This document shows, piece by piece, positions 1 to 5,616 of a stretch of DNA of 5,616 nt. Origin of the DNA: Parvibaculum sp. (GTDB lineage Bacteria; Pseudomonadota; Alphaproteobacteria; Parvibaculales; Parvibaculaceae); contig JAGUWA010000147.1 of the NCBI GenBank assembly GCA_020062605.1, positions 1 through 5,616 of the forward strand, in the 5' to 3' direction. Below the pieces are notes generated by a model, which ran no database searches, was not told where the DNA came from, and saw nothing but the letters and a program-made list of their open reading frames with translations. Numbering within the stretch: position 1 is the stretch's first letter; each line of letters opens with the position of its first letter. The position numbers and the translations under genes are program-made.

Positions 1-514
1 GAACCTCGATCCCGCGCGCGATCCGCTGCCTGTCGGAGGGGCGTATTCCGGCCGCGAGAGCGGGATCCGCTTCGGCGAGAAGGGCGTGGGCATGGAGGCC
101 TGCCTCCGCGACCTCGGCCCGGACTTCCTCCCTGATATTTGCCGGAATCTGGGGAACGGGCGCGAGCCCTTCGGCAAGCGCCCGGAAATAGAGGCCCGTG
201 CCGCCGACGACGATGGGCAGCTTTCCACGCCCTGCGATGTCGCGCATCGCCGCCGCCGCAAGCACCGCCCAGCGGCCTGCCGAGAGTGGCGCAGCGGCGT
301 CCGTGATGCCGTAGAGGTGATGGGGCACGCGTGCTTCTTCCGCTTCGGAAGGCCGGGCGGTCAGCACCCGCATCTCGCTGTAAACCTGCATGGAGTCGGC
401 GTTGACGATCTCGCCGCCCAGCCTTTCGGCAAGGTCGAGCGCCAGGGCCGACTTGCCGCTTGCGGTCGGCCCTGCAATAAGGACGGCACGATTTATGTCG
501 ATGGGATTGGTCAA
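1..514 (-). CDS. miaA: tRNA dimethylallyltransferase MiaA, N-terminal part (3' end outside window)
   Basis: MiaA transfers a dimethylallyl group to N6 of A37 in tRNAs that read UNN codons; it acts in the cytoplasm. The 171 visible residues contain the P-loop GPTASGKS (residues 15-22), the NADSMQVY motif (38-45) with the family's catalytic Asp at 40, the stretch LTARPS followed by VPHHLYG (51-69), the VVGGTGLYFRAL substrate-binding segment (102-113), and the start of the DRQRIARGIEV region (161-171). Family members are about 300 residues long, so somewhat more than half is present; the frame is open to the left edge. The only sensible start is TTG at 514-512, giving MTNPIDINRAVLIAGPTASG: an in-frame TGA lies five codons upstream and no ATG or GTG lies between. 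A weak GAGAG sits about 4 bases before it. It diverges from serB. The identification is from motifs and is secure; the start is less so. Confidence 0.96.
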   Translation of the reverse strand, partial: MTNPIDINRAVLIAGPTASGKSALALDLAERLGGEIVNADSMQVYSEMRVLTARPSEAEEARVPHHLYGITDAAAPLSAGRWAVLAAAAMRDIAGRGKLPIVVGGTGLYFRALAEGLAPVPQIPANIREEVRAEVAEAGLHAHALLAEADPALAAGIRPSDRQRIARGIEV

Positions 515-633
515 AACACTCTCATTGGGTCATGCCGCGCGAAGGCGTGGCATCCACGTCTTCCCTCCGGGCCATGTTAAAGACGTGGATGGCCCGAATA
601 AATCGGGCCATGACGAGTCTTGAGGTAGCCGCG
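515..633. repeat. REP-like palindromic element, two inverted copies, in the miaA/serB divergent spacer
   Basis: The 119-base spacer between the divergent miaA and serB starts is almost filled by two copies of one palindromic unit facing each other. The left copy (about 530-562) is a hairpin with arms ATGCCGCGC (532-540) and GCGTGGCAT (545-553), one G-T wobble and a 4-base loop, followed by the tail CCACGTCTT. The right copy (about 580-614), read on the minus strand, is GTCATGGCCCGA, a 5-base loop, TCGGGCCAT and the same CCACGTCTT tail. The right hairpin is 589-597 with 603-611, a perfect 9-bp stem. The tails form a perfect 12-bp inverted repeat, CATCCACGTCTT at 551-562 against 580-591. The 17-base centre (563-579) echoes the stem with CGGGCCATG (568-576, again at 604-612). 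From memory, GTCATGGCC...GGCCATCCACGTCTT is a dispersed repeat in Rhizobiales-type genomes, so I infer a BIME-like pair. I see no convincing promoter here, although both genes need one. Confidence 0.72.
622..625 (+). promoter_or_regulatory. Ribosome binding site of serB
   Basis: GAGG lies 8 bases before the ATG at 634 and just downstream of the right-hand palindrome. It fixes the serB start at 634 rather than at the in-frame ATG at 532, which lies inside the repeat and would add 34 residues that look nothing like the family's N-terminus. Confidence 0.7.
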
Positions 634-1515
634 ATGAAATACGTCCTGACCCTGATAGGCAACAAAGCGACGCCGCTTTCAAGTGCGCATGTGGACGCGG
701 CCCGAAGCGCCCTTCCCTCGCCCGGCACGGCCGACTGGCTGGCGGAGCACTTCGCCTGCGATATTCCCTTCGACGGCGAACCGGCCGCGGCGGAGGCGGC
801 GGCCCGCAGCGCGCTCAAGGACGCGAAGATCGACCTGTCGGCACAAGCCGTGGACGGCCGCCGCAAGAGGCTGCTGATCGCCGACATGGATTCGACGATC
901 ATTCAGCAGGAATGCATCGACGAACTCGCCGCCGAATGCGGCATCAAACCGCAAATCTCCGAAATCACCGAACGCGCCATGCGCGGCGAGATCGAGTTCG
1001 AACCGGCGCTGCGCGAACGGGTCGGCTTGCTGAAGGGACTGCCCCTGGAGGCGCTCGAAAAGGTCTATCGCGAACGCATCACGCTGACGCCCGGCGCGCG
1101 CGCGCTCGTCGCGACCATGCGAAATGACGGCCATGCCTGCGCGCTCGTCTCGGGCGGCTTCACCTTTTTCACCGAGCGCGTGGCGCATGCGGTCGGCTTC
1201 AACACGAACCAGGCGAACCGGCTCATCTTCGTGGGCGGCAAGCTCACCGGGGGCATCGCCGAACCGATTCTCGGACGCGAGGCGAAGCTCGAAGCGTTGA
1301 TCCGCCTGCGCGATGAACTGGGATTGAAGCCCGAGGAAACGCTTGCCGTCGGCGACGGCGCGAACGACCTCGCCATGATTGGCGAAGCCGGTCTCGGCGT
1401 GGCCTTCCACGCGAAACCTGTGGTCGCGGAAGCGGCACATGCCCGCATCGACCATGGCGACCTGACGGCGCTTCTCTATCTGCAGGGATACAGGCAGGAA
1501 GAGATAGCTGAATAG
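634..1515 (+). CDS. serB: Phosphoserine phosphatase SerB
   Basis: SerB catalyses the last step of phosphorylated-pathway serine synthesis, hydrolysing O-phosphoserine to serine in the cytoplasm. The 293-residue protein has a family-typical length. Its N-terminal part (about 1-75, starting MKYVLTLIGNK) matches the short variable regulatory-type domain of alphaproteobacterial SerB. The HAD-type phosphatase domain follows: motif I DMDSTI with nucleophile Asp84 and acid/base Asp86, the Glu-rich cap region QQECIDELAAECG (91-103), motif II SGGF (Ser173), motif III Lys218, and motif IV GDGANDLAMI with Mg-binding Asp241 and Asp245. All catalytic positions are intact. The start was chosen from the GAGG at 622-625 and from the family's usual N-terminus. 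It is a single gene, divergent from miaA and convergent with the degP-type gene. Regulation is not evident, but its leader would include the REP-like palindromes. Confidence 0.97.
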   Translation: MKYVLTLIGNKATPLSSAHVDAARSALPSPGTADWLAEHFACDIPFDGEPAAAEAAARSALKDAKIDLSAQAVDGRRKRLLIADMDSTIIQQECIDELAAECGIKPQISEITERAMRGEIEFEPALRERVGLLKGLPLEALEKVYRERITLTPGARALVATMRNDGHACALVSGGFTFFTERVAHAVGFNTNQANRLIFVGGKLTGGIAEPILGREAKLEALIRLRDELGLKPEETLAVGDGANDLAMIGEAGLGVAFHAKPVVAEAAHARIDHGDLTALLYLQGYRQEEIAE

Positions 1516-1544
1516 GGGAAATACGCGTCACAGCCTTCGCTAAC

Positions 1545-1567
1545 CACCCTCCCACAGGGGGAGGGTG
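1545..1567. terminator. Terminator-like hairpin between convergent serB and degP-type gene
   Basis: A perfect 9-bp stem, CACCCTCCC (1545-1553) with GGGAGGGTG (1559-1567), closes a 5-base loop. It sits 29 bases after the serB stop and 15 bases beyond the stop of the opposing gene, so it could end transcripts from both sides. Neither strand has a T-tract after the stem, so it is not a classical intrinsic terminator. From memory, CACCCTCCC...GGGAGGGTG palindromes recur between genes in many alphaproteobacteria, so it may instead be a copy of a dispersed repeat. I see nothing else in the 67-base spacer. Confidence 0.55.
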
Positions 1568-1582
1568 ATCTAACTGGCGGTG

Positions 1583-3052
1583 CTACTCCCCGCCGAGCCT
1601 CAGCGCCACGAAGCGAATGTCGCCGCCCGAAGAAATGCGCAGCAGGACGGAGTTCCGGCCGCCCTTCTCTTCCGACAGGACAATGCGCTCGACATCTGCC
1701 GGCGTCGAGACGGGGCGCTGAGCAACCTCGACGATCACATCGCCGGGGCGAACGCCCTTCTCAATCGCGGCGCCAAGCGGATCGACATCCGTGACGAGCA
1801 CGCCTTCCGTTTCCGCCGGAACGCCGAAGCGGCTCCGGAGATCGTCGTTGAGCGCCGAGAGGCTGAGACCGAGCACCACGGTCGTCTTCTCCACAGGCTC
1901 GTCCTTCGGGGCGGATTGAGCGACTTTCTCTTCTTCGTCTTCGAGACGCCCCACTTCGATCTTGCGTGTCAACGTTTCGCCATCGCGGAAGAGTTGCACA
2001 TCGACCGTGGCGCCGATGTCCGCCTCCGCCACCACGCGCGGCAGGTCGCGCATCGCGTTGATGGTGCGGCCATTGAAAGCGAGAACGATGTCGCCTGTCT
2101 CGATGCCCGCGGCCGATGCCGGTCCATCGGGGCTCACGCCCGCAACCAGCGCACCGCGCGCGACGCCGAGACCGAGACTGTCCGCGATCTCTGGCGTGAC
2201 GGACTGAATACGCACGCCGATCCAGCCGCGCCGCGTCTCGCCATATTTCATGATCTGTTCGACCACGGGCTTCACCGTGCTTGTCGGAACGGCGAAACCG
2301 ATGCCGACCGAAGCGCCCGAGGGCGAGATGATCGCGGAATTGACGCCGACGACGCGGCCCTGCATGTCGAAAAGCGGCCCGCCGGAATTGCCGCGATTGA
2401 TGGCGGCATCCGTCTGAATAAAGTCGTCGTAGTTGCCCGCATGGATATCGCGGTTGAGCGCCGAGACGATGCCCGCCGTAACCGATCCGCCGAGACCGAA
2501 GGGATTTCCGATTGCGACGACCCAGTCGCCGACGCGAATGCGCTCGCTGTCGCCGAGCTCCACATATGGCAGCGGCTTGTCACTGACGACCTCGAGCACG
2601 GCAAGATCCGTCTTCGGATCCGATCCCTTCACGGTCGCGGGAAGCGTCGTTCCGTCGATGAACGTCACCTCGATCTTGTCGGCGCCCTCGATCACATGAT
2701 TGTTTGTGATGACGATGCCCTTTGGGTCGATGACGAAGCCCGAGCCGAGCGACTGCACGCGCTGCGGGCGCGCGCCCTGTTGCTGTTCCATGAACTCGTC
2801 GAAGAAATCGTTGAGCGGCGAATCCTCCGGCACGCCGGGGATGGCCATGTCGCCGGGATCGAGCACCTGGGATGTCGAGATGTTGACGACGGCGGGCGAG
2901 AGCCGCTCGGCAAGATCGGCAAAACTGTCAGGCGCGCCGCGTGCGGCCGCAGGAGAGACAATGAAGGCCGCGAAGAGCATCGCCAGAAGCGGCCCGGCCA
3001 GCGCCAGAATGACATGCCGCCGCCTTTTTCCTTCGCCGCCCGTCAAAGCCAT
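1583..3052 (-). CDS. degP: DegP/HtrA-family (Do) periplasmic serine endoprotease
   Basis: This protein degrades or refolds misfolded envelope proteins. The 489-residue product starts with a signal peptide: basic n-region GKRRRH (8-13), hydrophobic core to about residue 33, and likely AAA-type cleavage near 37. The trypsin-like domain (about 45-270) has an intact triad: His119 (NNHV), Asp149 (TDLAVL) and Ser223 (GNSGGP). Two PDZ domains follow, at about 278-368 and 391-485, joined by an acidic linker (EDEEEK, 371-376). Two PDZ domains and this length fit DegP/DegQ-type Do proteases rather than the one-PDZ DegS. The region between the signal peptide and protease core is short and only mildly Gln-rich (EQQQG). 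The ATG at 3052 is preceded by AGGGGAG (3062-3068), 9 bases away. It lies 99 bases downstream of the DUF2065 gene and may be its own transcription unit or the end of the hflKC operon. Which Do paralogue it is (DegP, DegQ or MucD-like) cannot be settled here. Confidence 0.95.
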   Translation of the reverse strand: MALTGGEGKRRRHVILALAGPLLAMLFAAFIVSPAAARGAPDSFADLAERLSPAVVNISTSQVLDPGDMAIPGVPEDSPLNDFFDEFMEQQQGARPQRVQSLGSGFVIDPKGIVITNNHVIEGADKIEVTFIDGTTLPATVKGSDPKTDLAVLEVVSDKPLPYVELGDSERIRVGDWVVAIGNPFGLGGSVTAGIVSALNRDIHAGNYDDFIQTDAAINRGNSGGPLFDMQGRVVGVNSAIISPSGASVGIGFAVPTSTVKPVVEQIMKYGETRRGWIGVRIQSVTPEIADSLGLGVARGALVAGVSPDGPASAAGIETGDIVLAFNGRTINAMRDLPRVVAEADIGATVDVQLFRDGETLTRKIEVGRLEDEEEKVAQSAPKDEPVEKTTVVLGLSLSALNDDLRSRFGVPAETEGVLVTDVDPLGAAIEKGVRPGDVIVEVAQRPVSTPADVERIVLSEEKGGRNSVLLRISSGGDIRFVALRLGGE

Positions 3053-3151
3053 TTACACCTACTCCCCTGTCCCGCCCCGCAGGTTTTGCGGGTTCGGGTT
3101 CATTTTCAGCCGGATTATGGACGAATTGAGGCACCCGCGCCCCGGCAAGCC
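3053..3151 (-). promoter_or_regulatory. Leader of the degP-type gene with a short hairpin and possible -10 box
   Basis: In the 99 bases between the DUF2065 stop and the protease start, the minus strand shows CATAAT (plus-strand positions 3114-3119), which resembles a sigma-70 -10 box but has no recognisable -35 element 16-18 bases upstream. Downstream is a 6-bp hairpin, CCCGCA (3076-3081) with TGCGGG (3087-3092) and a 5-base loop, lying 8 bases before the Shine-Dalgarno sequence at 3062-3068. An independent promoter is plausible for a stress protease. I found no clear heat-shock or extracytoplasmic sigma-factor motif. Confidence 0.25.
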
Positions 3152-3337
3152 TCAGCCGCGAACGAGCCAGACGACGAAAACGCCGATGGCCAGGGCGATC
3201 AGCCCGCCCAAGCGGAGCGACTGGTCCGGCATTCCCGATACGGACGCCATTGCCCGGCGCATCGGCCCCGGGAAGGCGGAATAGAGAACGCCTTCGATCG
3301 CGAGCGCGAGGCCGAGTGCCGTCAGAAAGTCGCTCAA
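3152..3337 (-). CDS. DUF2065 (YjeT-type) small inner-membrane protein
   Basis: This is a 61-residue protein with two predicted membrane helices (about 4-22 and 43-59) separated by a short loop containing PGPMRR and MPDQSLR. The pattern EGVLYSAFPGPMRRAM...LRLGGLIALAIGVFVVWLVRG matches the DUF2065 family (E. coli YjeT), whose function is unknown. In E. coli, yjeT also follows hflC, so the link to HflKC is conserved over a long distance. That suggests a role with the HflKC/FtsH membrane complex, but this is inference only. The start is TTG at 3337-3335: an in-frame TGA lies just upstream, and the first ATG downstream would remove the first helix. GAGG at 3348-3351 sits 10 bases before the TTG. 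The gene begins 14 bases after the hflC stop, so the two are almost certainly cotranscribed. Confidence 0.88.
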   Translation of the reverse strand: MSDFLTALGLALAIEGVLYSAFPGPMRRAMASVSGMPDQSLRLGGLIALAIGVFVVWLVRG

Positions 3338-3351
3338 GTCAGCTCAGCCTC

Positions 3352-4224
3352 TCAGCGCCGGCCGCTCTCATTGCCGAAATACCGGAAGAATTCGCCCTGC
3401 GGCTCCACGATCATGGTCGTGTTGTCGCCCTTCAGGCTCTTCTTGTAGGCCTCCATCGACCGGTAGAAGGCGAAGAACTCCGGATCCTTCGAATAGGCCG
3501 CCGCATAGATCTCGTTCCGCTTCGCATCGCCCTCGCCTCGCGCGATCTGCGCGTCGCGTTCGGATTCGGCGATGAGGACGGTGACCTCGCGGTCGGCCCG
3601 GCTGCGGATGCGCTGCGCTTCCTCGTTACCTTGCGCGCGGATTTCAGCGGCTTCGCGTTCGCGTTCCGTCTGCATGCGCTGATAGATCGCCTGGCTGTTC
3701 TGCTCCGGCAAATCGGCACGGCGGATGCGGACATCGACAACTTCGATGCCGAACTGCTGCGCGGCGTTGTTGAAGGCCGCCTGGATCTTCTTCATCAGAC
3801 CCGCGCGATTATCGCGGACGAGTTCTTCGAGCGTGTGGTCGCCGAGCACGTTTCTGAGCGAGGACACCAGGTTCGGCTTCAGCCGGTCCTCGGCGCTCTG
3901 CAGGCTGCCGATGGACTGGTAGAAGCGCAGCGAGTCGACGATCCTGTAACGCGCGAAGGCATCGACCACGAGCCGCTTGCGGTCCTTGGCGATGATTTCC
4001 TCCGGGGGCGCATTGAGGTTCAGGATGCGCTTGTCGACATAGACGACGTTCTGGACGACGGGCAGCTTCCAGTGCAGCCCCGGCTCCGTGACCACGGCGC
4101 GCGGATCGCCGAACTGAAGGACAATCGCCTGCTGTGTCATGCTGACAGTGAAGGCGGACAGATAGAGCCCGATCAGGACGATGACCGCGACGACGCCGGC
4201 GCCGATTGCAACGGACCTGTTCAT
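3352..4224 (-). CDS. hflC: HflC, subunit of the HflKC modulator of the FtsH protease
   Basis: HflC is an SPFH/prohibitin-family membrane protein that assembles with HflK into a large complex around FtsH and controls its access to membrane substrates. The 290-residue product has one N-terminal membrane helix (about 7-27, AIGAGVVAVIVLIGLYLSAF), then the SPFH domain starting QQAIVLQFGDPRAVVTEPGLHWKLP (31-55), with ILNLNAPPEEIIAKDRKRLVVDAFARY in the middle. A charged helical stretch rich in Glu, Arg and Ala (about 185-235) is the coiled coil that packs in the HflKC cage. The C-terminus ends EFFRYFGNESGRR, usual for alphaproteobacterial HflC. Its ATG overlaps the hflK stop by one base (TGATG, 4222-4226), and GGAGG at 4231-4235 lies 6 bases before it, so translation is probably coupled to hflK. 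No defects are seen. Confidence 0.96.
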   Translation of the reverse strand: MNRSVAIGAGVVAVIVLIGLYLSAFTVSMTQQAIVLQFGDPRAVVTEPGLHWKLPVVQNVVYVDKRILNLNAPPEEIIAKDRKRLVVDAFARYRIVDSLRFYQSIGSLQSAEDRLKPNLVSSLRNVLGDHTLEELVRDNRAGLMKKIQAAFNNAAQQFGIEVVDVRIRRADLPEQNSQAIYQRMQTEREREAAEIRAQGNEEAQRIRSRADREVTVLIAESERDAQIARGEGDAKRNEIYAAAYSKDPEFFAFYRSMEAYKKSLKGDNTTMIVEPQGEFFRYFGNESGRR

Positions 4225-5342
4225 CAGCGGCCTCCATTCGTGGTCTGGCTGCCGGCCGTCGAGGACGAGGACGGCGCCGCCGCCCCGCTCTTCGGCTTCA
4301 GCTCATTGAGCGGTAGATAAGGCAATACGTTCTGGCCGCCGGCGGCGCCGTTCGTCACCACGATCTTGTTCACGTCGCCAAGCACCTCCTGCATGGTTTC
4401 GAGATAGATGCGGCGGCGCGTCACATCCTGCGCCTTCCTGTACTCGCTGTAGATCGAGATGAAGCGCTTCGCATCGCCTTCCGCTTCCGCCACGATCTGC
4501 TCGCGATAGGCTTCCGCCGCCTGCGTGATCTTCGCCGCCTCGCCTCGGGCGCGCGGGATGACCGTGTTGGCATAGGTCTCGGCCTGGTTGCGCAGCCGCT
4601 CCTGGTCGGCGCGCGCGGCCTGCACGTCACGGAATGCGTCGAGCACCTGCGCGGGCGGATCGACCTTCTGGAGTTTCACTTCGGTAATTTCGATGCCGGC
4701 ACCATATTCGTCGAGCGTCTTCTGAAGGCCGACACGCACCTGCTCCTGCACTTCGTTACGGCCGGTGGTCTGCAGCACCTCGATGCGGGATGCGCCCACC
4801 GCCTCGCGCATCATGCTTTCGGCAACCGCCTTCACGGCGAGATCGGGATTCTGGACATTGAAGAGAAAGTCGGGCGCCTCGTCCGCCTTGATGCGCCACT
4901 GCACGGTGAAGGCGATATCGACGATGTTTTCGTCGCCCGTGAGCATGAGGCTTTCTTCCGGCACGCCGATCGGCGAACCGCCGGATGCGCGCATGCCGAC
5001 ATCGATGCTGGTGATGTTCGTCACCGCGGGCGTCAGCGCCGTCTCGATCGGGTAGGGAAATTTGAAATGCAGGCCCGGCTGCACGGTGCGCACATGGTCG
5101 CCGAAGCGCAGCACGATGCCCTTTTCGTTCGCGTTCACACGGAAGAAGGATGTGTAGGCGAGCATACCGGCGATCACGAGCGCGATCAGGAAAATCGGAC
5201 CCCGGCCACCGCCGCTGCCCTGGCCGATGCCGCCGCCCGGACCGCCGCCACCGCCGAATATCTGACGGAATTTTTCCTGCCCCCGGCGGATCAGCTCGTC
5301 GAGATCGGGCGGCTGGTTGCCGCCACCGCCCTGCGGTCCTCG
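4224..5342 (-). CDS. hflK: HflK, subunit of the HflKC modulator of FtsH; 5' end lost at an IS256 junction
   Basis: HflK is the partner of HflC. Recognisable HflK sequence begins at about position 5342 with RGPQGGGGNQPPDLDELIRR and runs 372 residues to the stop. In order it has the conserved PPDLDELIRRGQEKFRQIF cytoplasmic segment, a Gly-rich linker (GGGGGPGGGIGQGSGGGRG), one membrane helix (PIFLIALVIAGMLAYTSFF), an SPFH domain from NEKGIVLRFGDH with VQPGLHFKFPYPIE, a coiled-coil region around YREQIVAEAEGDAKRF, and a Ser/Ala-rich tail. Alphaproteobacterial HflK usually has a further Gly/Trp/Asn-rich N-terminus (MPWSNQ-like) of a few dozen residues. Here it is replaced by transposase DNA. No in-frame ATG or GTG lies between the junction and the membrane helix. 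The same frame stays open to a GTG at 5597, but that stretch is a shadow of the transposase. The gene is therefore probably broken or chimeric at its 5' end; the remainder is intact. Confidence 0.93.
   Translation of the reverse strand, partial: RGPQGGGGNQPPDLDELIRRGQEKFRQIFGGGGGPGGGIGQGSGGGRGPIFLIALVIAGMLAYTSFFRVNANEKGIVLRFGDHVRTVQPGLHFKFPYPIETALTPAVTNITSIDVGMRASGGSPIGVPEESLMLTGDENIVDIAFTVQWRIKADEAPDFLFNVQNPDLAVKAVAESMMREAVGASRIEVLQTTGRNEVQEQVRVGLQKTLDEYGAGIEITEVKLQKVDPPAQVLDAFRDVQAARADQERLRNQAETYANTVIPRARGEAAKITQAAEAYREQIVAEAEGDAKRFISIYSEYRKAQDVTRRRIYLETMQEVLGDVNKIVVTNGAAGGQNVLPYLPLNELKPKSGAAAPSSSSTAGSQTTNGGR
4231..4235 (-). promoter_or_regulatory. Shine-Dalgarno of hflC inside the hflK 3' end
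   Basis: GGAGG on the minus strand lies 6 bases before the hflC ATG and inside the last codons of hflK. A strong site such as this, together with the TGATG overlap, would allow hflC to be translated even if hflK initiation is damaged, as the 5' truncation of hflK suggests. Confidence 0.7.
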
Positions 5343-5616
5343 GGACGCAGCTTCAGGTAAACCCCGTCCAGAAACAGATAGCACACATCCAGCCCGGAAA
5401 GGTCCCGCTGCTGCCAGGACCGAAACTGCGGCCGGAGCTCTTTGCAGATCTCCGTGATGACGCTGCGCCCGGTTCCTTCCACCCCCAGCGTGTCCACCAG
5501 CGCCGCCTCGATGTCCCGCTGACTCATCCCCTTGACATACAACGCCGGGATCAGTTCCAACAGGCGCTGAGATCGCTTCCCGATCGCCTGCAGCCACGCT
5601 GACTCAAACGGCTCCA
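5291..5616 (-). pseudogene. IS256/Mutator-family transposase, internal fragment (3' end replaced by hflK, 5' end outside window)
   Basis: Read from the right edge, the minus strand encodes about 93 residues of a Mutator-type (IS256 family) transposase: FESAWLQAIGKRSQRLLELI, then PALYVKGMSQRDIEAALVDT, a helix-turn-helix-like region typical of the family, then SVITEICKELRPQF, WQQRDLSGLDVCYLFLDGVY and LKLRPED. Asp at 5366-5368 (FLDGVY) corresponds to the first catalytic Asp of the DDE triad. The second Asp and the Glu are missing because the sequence changes to hflK at about 5322-5343. The frame runs on through hflK DNA as RRAVAATSRPISTS to a TGA at 5291-5293. Family members are about 400 residues, so under a quarter is visible and it cannot be active as seen. 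The gene continues off the right edge. The transposase points the same way as hflK. Confidence 0.87.
5322..5343. other. Recombination or assembly junction between IS256 transposase and hflK
   Basis: To the left of this short interval only the hflK frame looks like a conserved protein, and to the right only the transposase frame does. Across it both frames read plausibly: RGPQGGGG for hflK, and RPED followed by RRAVA for the transposase. The breakpoint may therefore lie in a stretch of microhomology. No IS terminal inverted repeat and no target-site duplication can be expected, since the break falls inside the transposase gene rather than at an IS end. Confidence 0.7.

Noticed and set aside
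86..580. Plus-strand open frame opposite miaA
   Set aside because: The minus strand carries the full set of MiaA N-terminal motifs here; the plus frame shows no motif.
532..633. Upstream in-frame ATG at 532 as the serB start
   Set aside because: It lies inside the palindromic repeat, has no Shine-Dalgarno site, and would add residues absent from the family; the ATG at 634 has GAGG 8 bases before it.
515..633. Known amino-acid riboswitch or serC-type leader motif upstream of serB
   Set aside because: The structure is better explained by two inverted copies of one repeat unit, and I could not match a known riboswitch core.
1580..3448. Long plus-strand open frame of about 620 codons opposite the protease and DUF2065 genes
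   Set aside because: It is antisense to a clearly conserved protease, has a composition full of Arg, Asp, Ala and His typical of GC-rich mirror frames, and shows no domain.
3250..4320. Plus-strand open frame of about 356 codons opposite hflC
   Set aside because: It is a mirror frame of hflC and the hflK end, with no recognisable motif and no ribosome binding site.
5343..5597. Extension of the hflK frame to a GTG at 5597
   Set aside because: The added 85 residues are low-complexity Gly/Ala/Arg sequence lying out of frame with the conserved transposase; they do not resemble the family's N-terminus.
1..5616. CRISPR array, tRNA or rRNA gene, phage or toxin-antitoxin genes
   Set aside because: No regularly spaced repeats, cloverleaf or rRNA-like sequence, and no such proteins, are visible on either strand.

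Overview
The window is GC-rich chromosomal DNA that looks alphaproteobacterial, probably from a Rhizobiales- or Parvibaculum-like lineage. The evidence is the gene content and order (miaA and serB divergent, followed by a degP-type protease, a DUF2065 gene, hflC and hflK), strong third-position G/C bias, and intergenic palindromes that resemble dispersed repeats of that group. The genus cannot be fixed from the sequence alone. Most of the window is conserved housekeeping DNA, and I see no new biological system in it.

Layout from left to right. At 1-514 (minus) is the N-terminal half of miaA, a tRNA modification enzyme cut by the window edge. At 515-633 is a divergent intergenic spacer holding two inverted copies of a REP-like palindrome. 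At 634-1515 (plus) is serB, phosphoserine phosphatase. A short convergent spacer (1516-1582) carries a terminator-like hairpin. Four minus-strand genes follow, transcribed from right to left: hflK (4224 to about 5342, lacking its true 5' end), hflC (3352-4224), a small DUF2065 membrane protein (3152-3337) and a DegP/HtrA-type protease (1583-3052). From about 5336 to the right edge is the internal part of an IS256/Mutator-family transposase gene, also on the minus strand.

The hflK-hflC-DUF2065-degP block is a cell-envelope protein quality-control cluster. In characterised relatives, HflK and HflC form the membrane SPFH complex that regulates the FtsH protease, and DegP-type proteins are periplasmic protease/chaperones. 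hflK and hflC overlap by one base (TGATG), which suggests translational coupling.

The main oddity is the join near 5322-5343. Native hflK sequence runs directly into the middle of a transposase frame, with no IS end and with both reading frames sharing the same few codons. This is either a deletion or recombination between an IS256 element and hflK, or an assembly chimera. The second point of interest is the REP-like inverted pair between miaA and serB.
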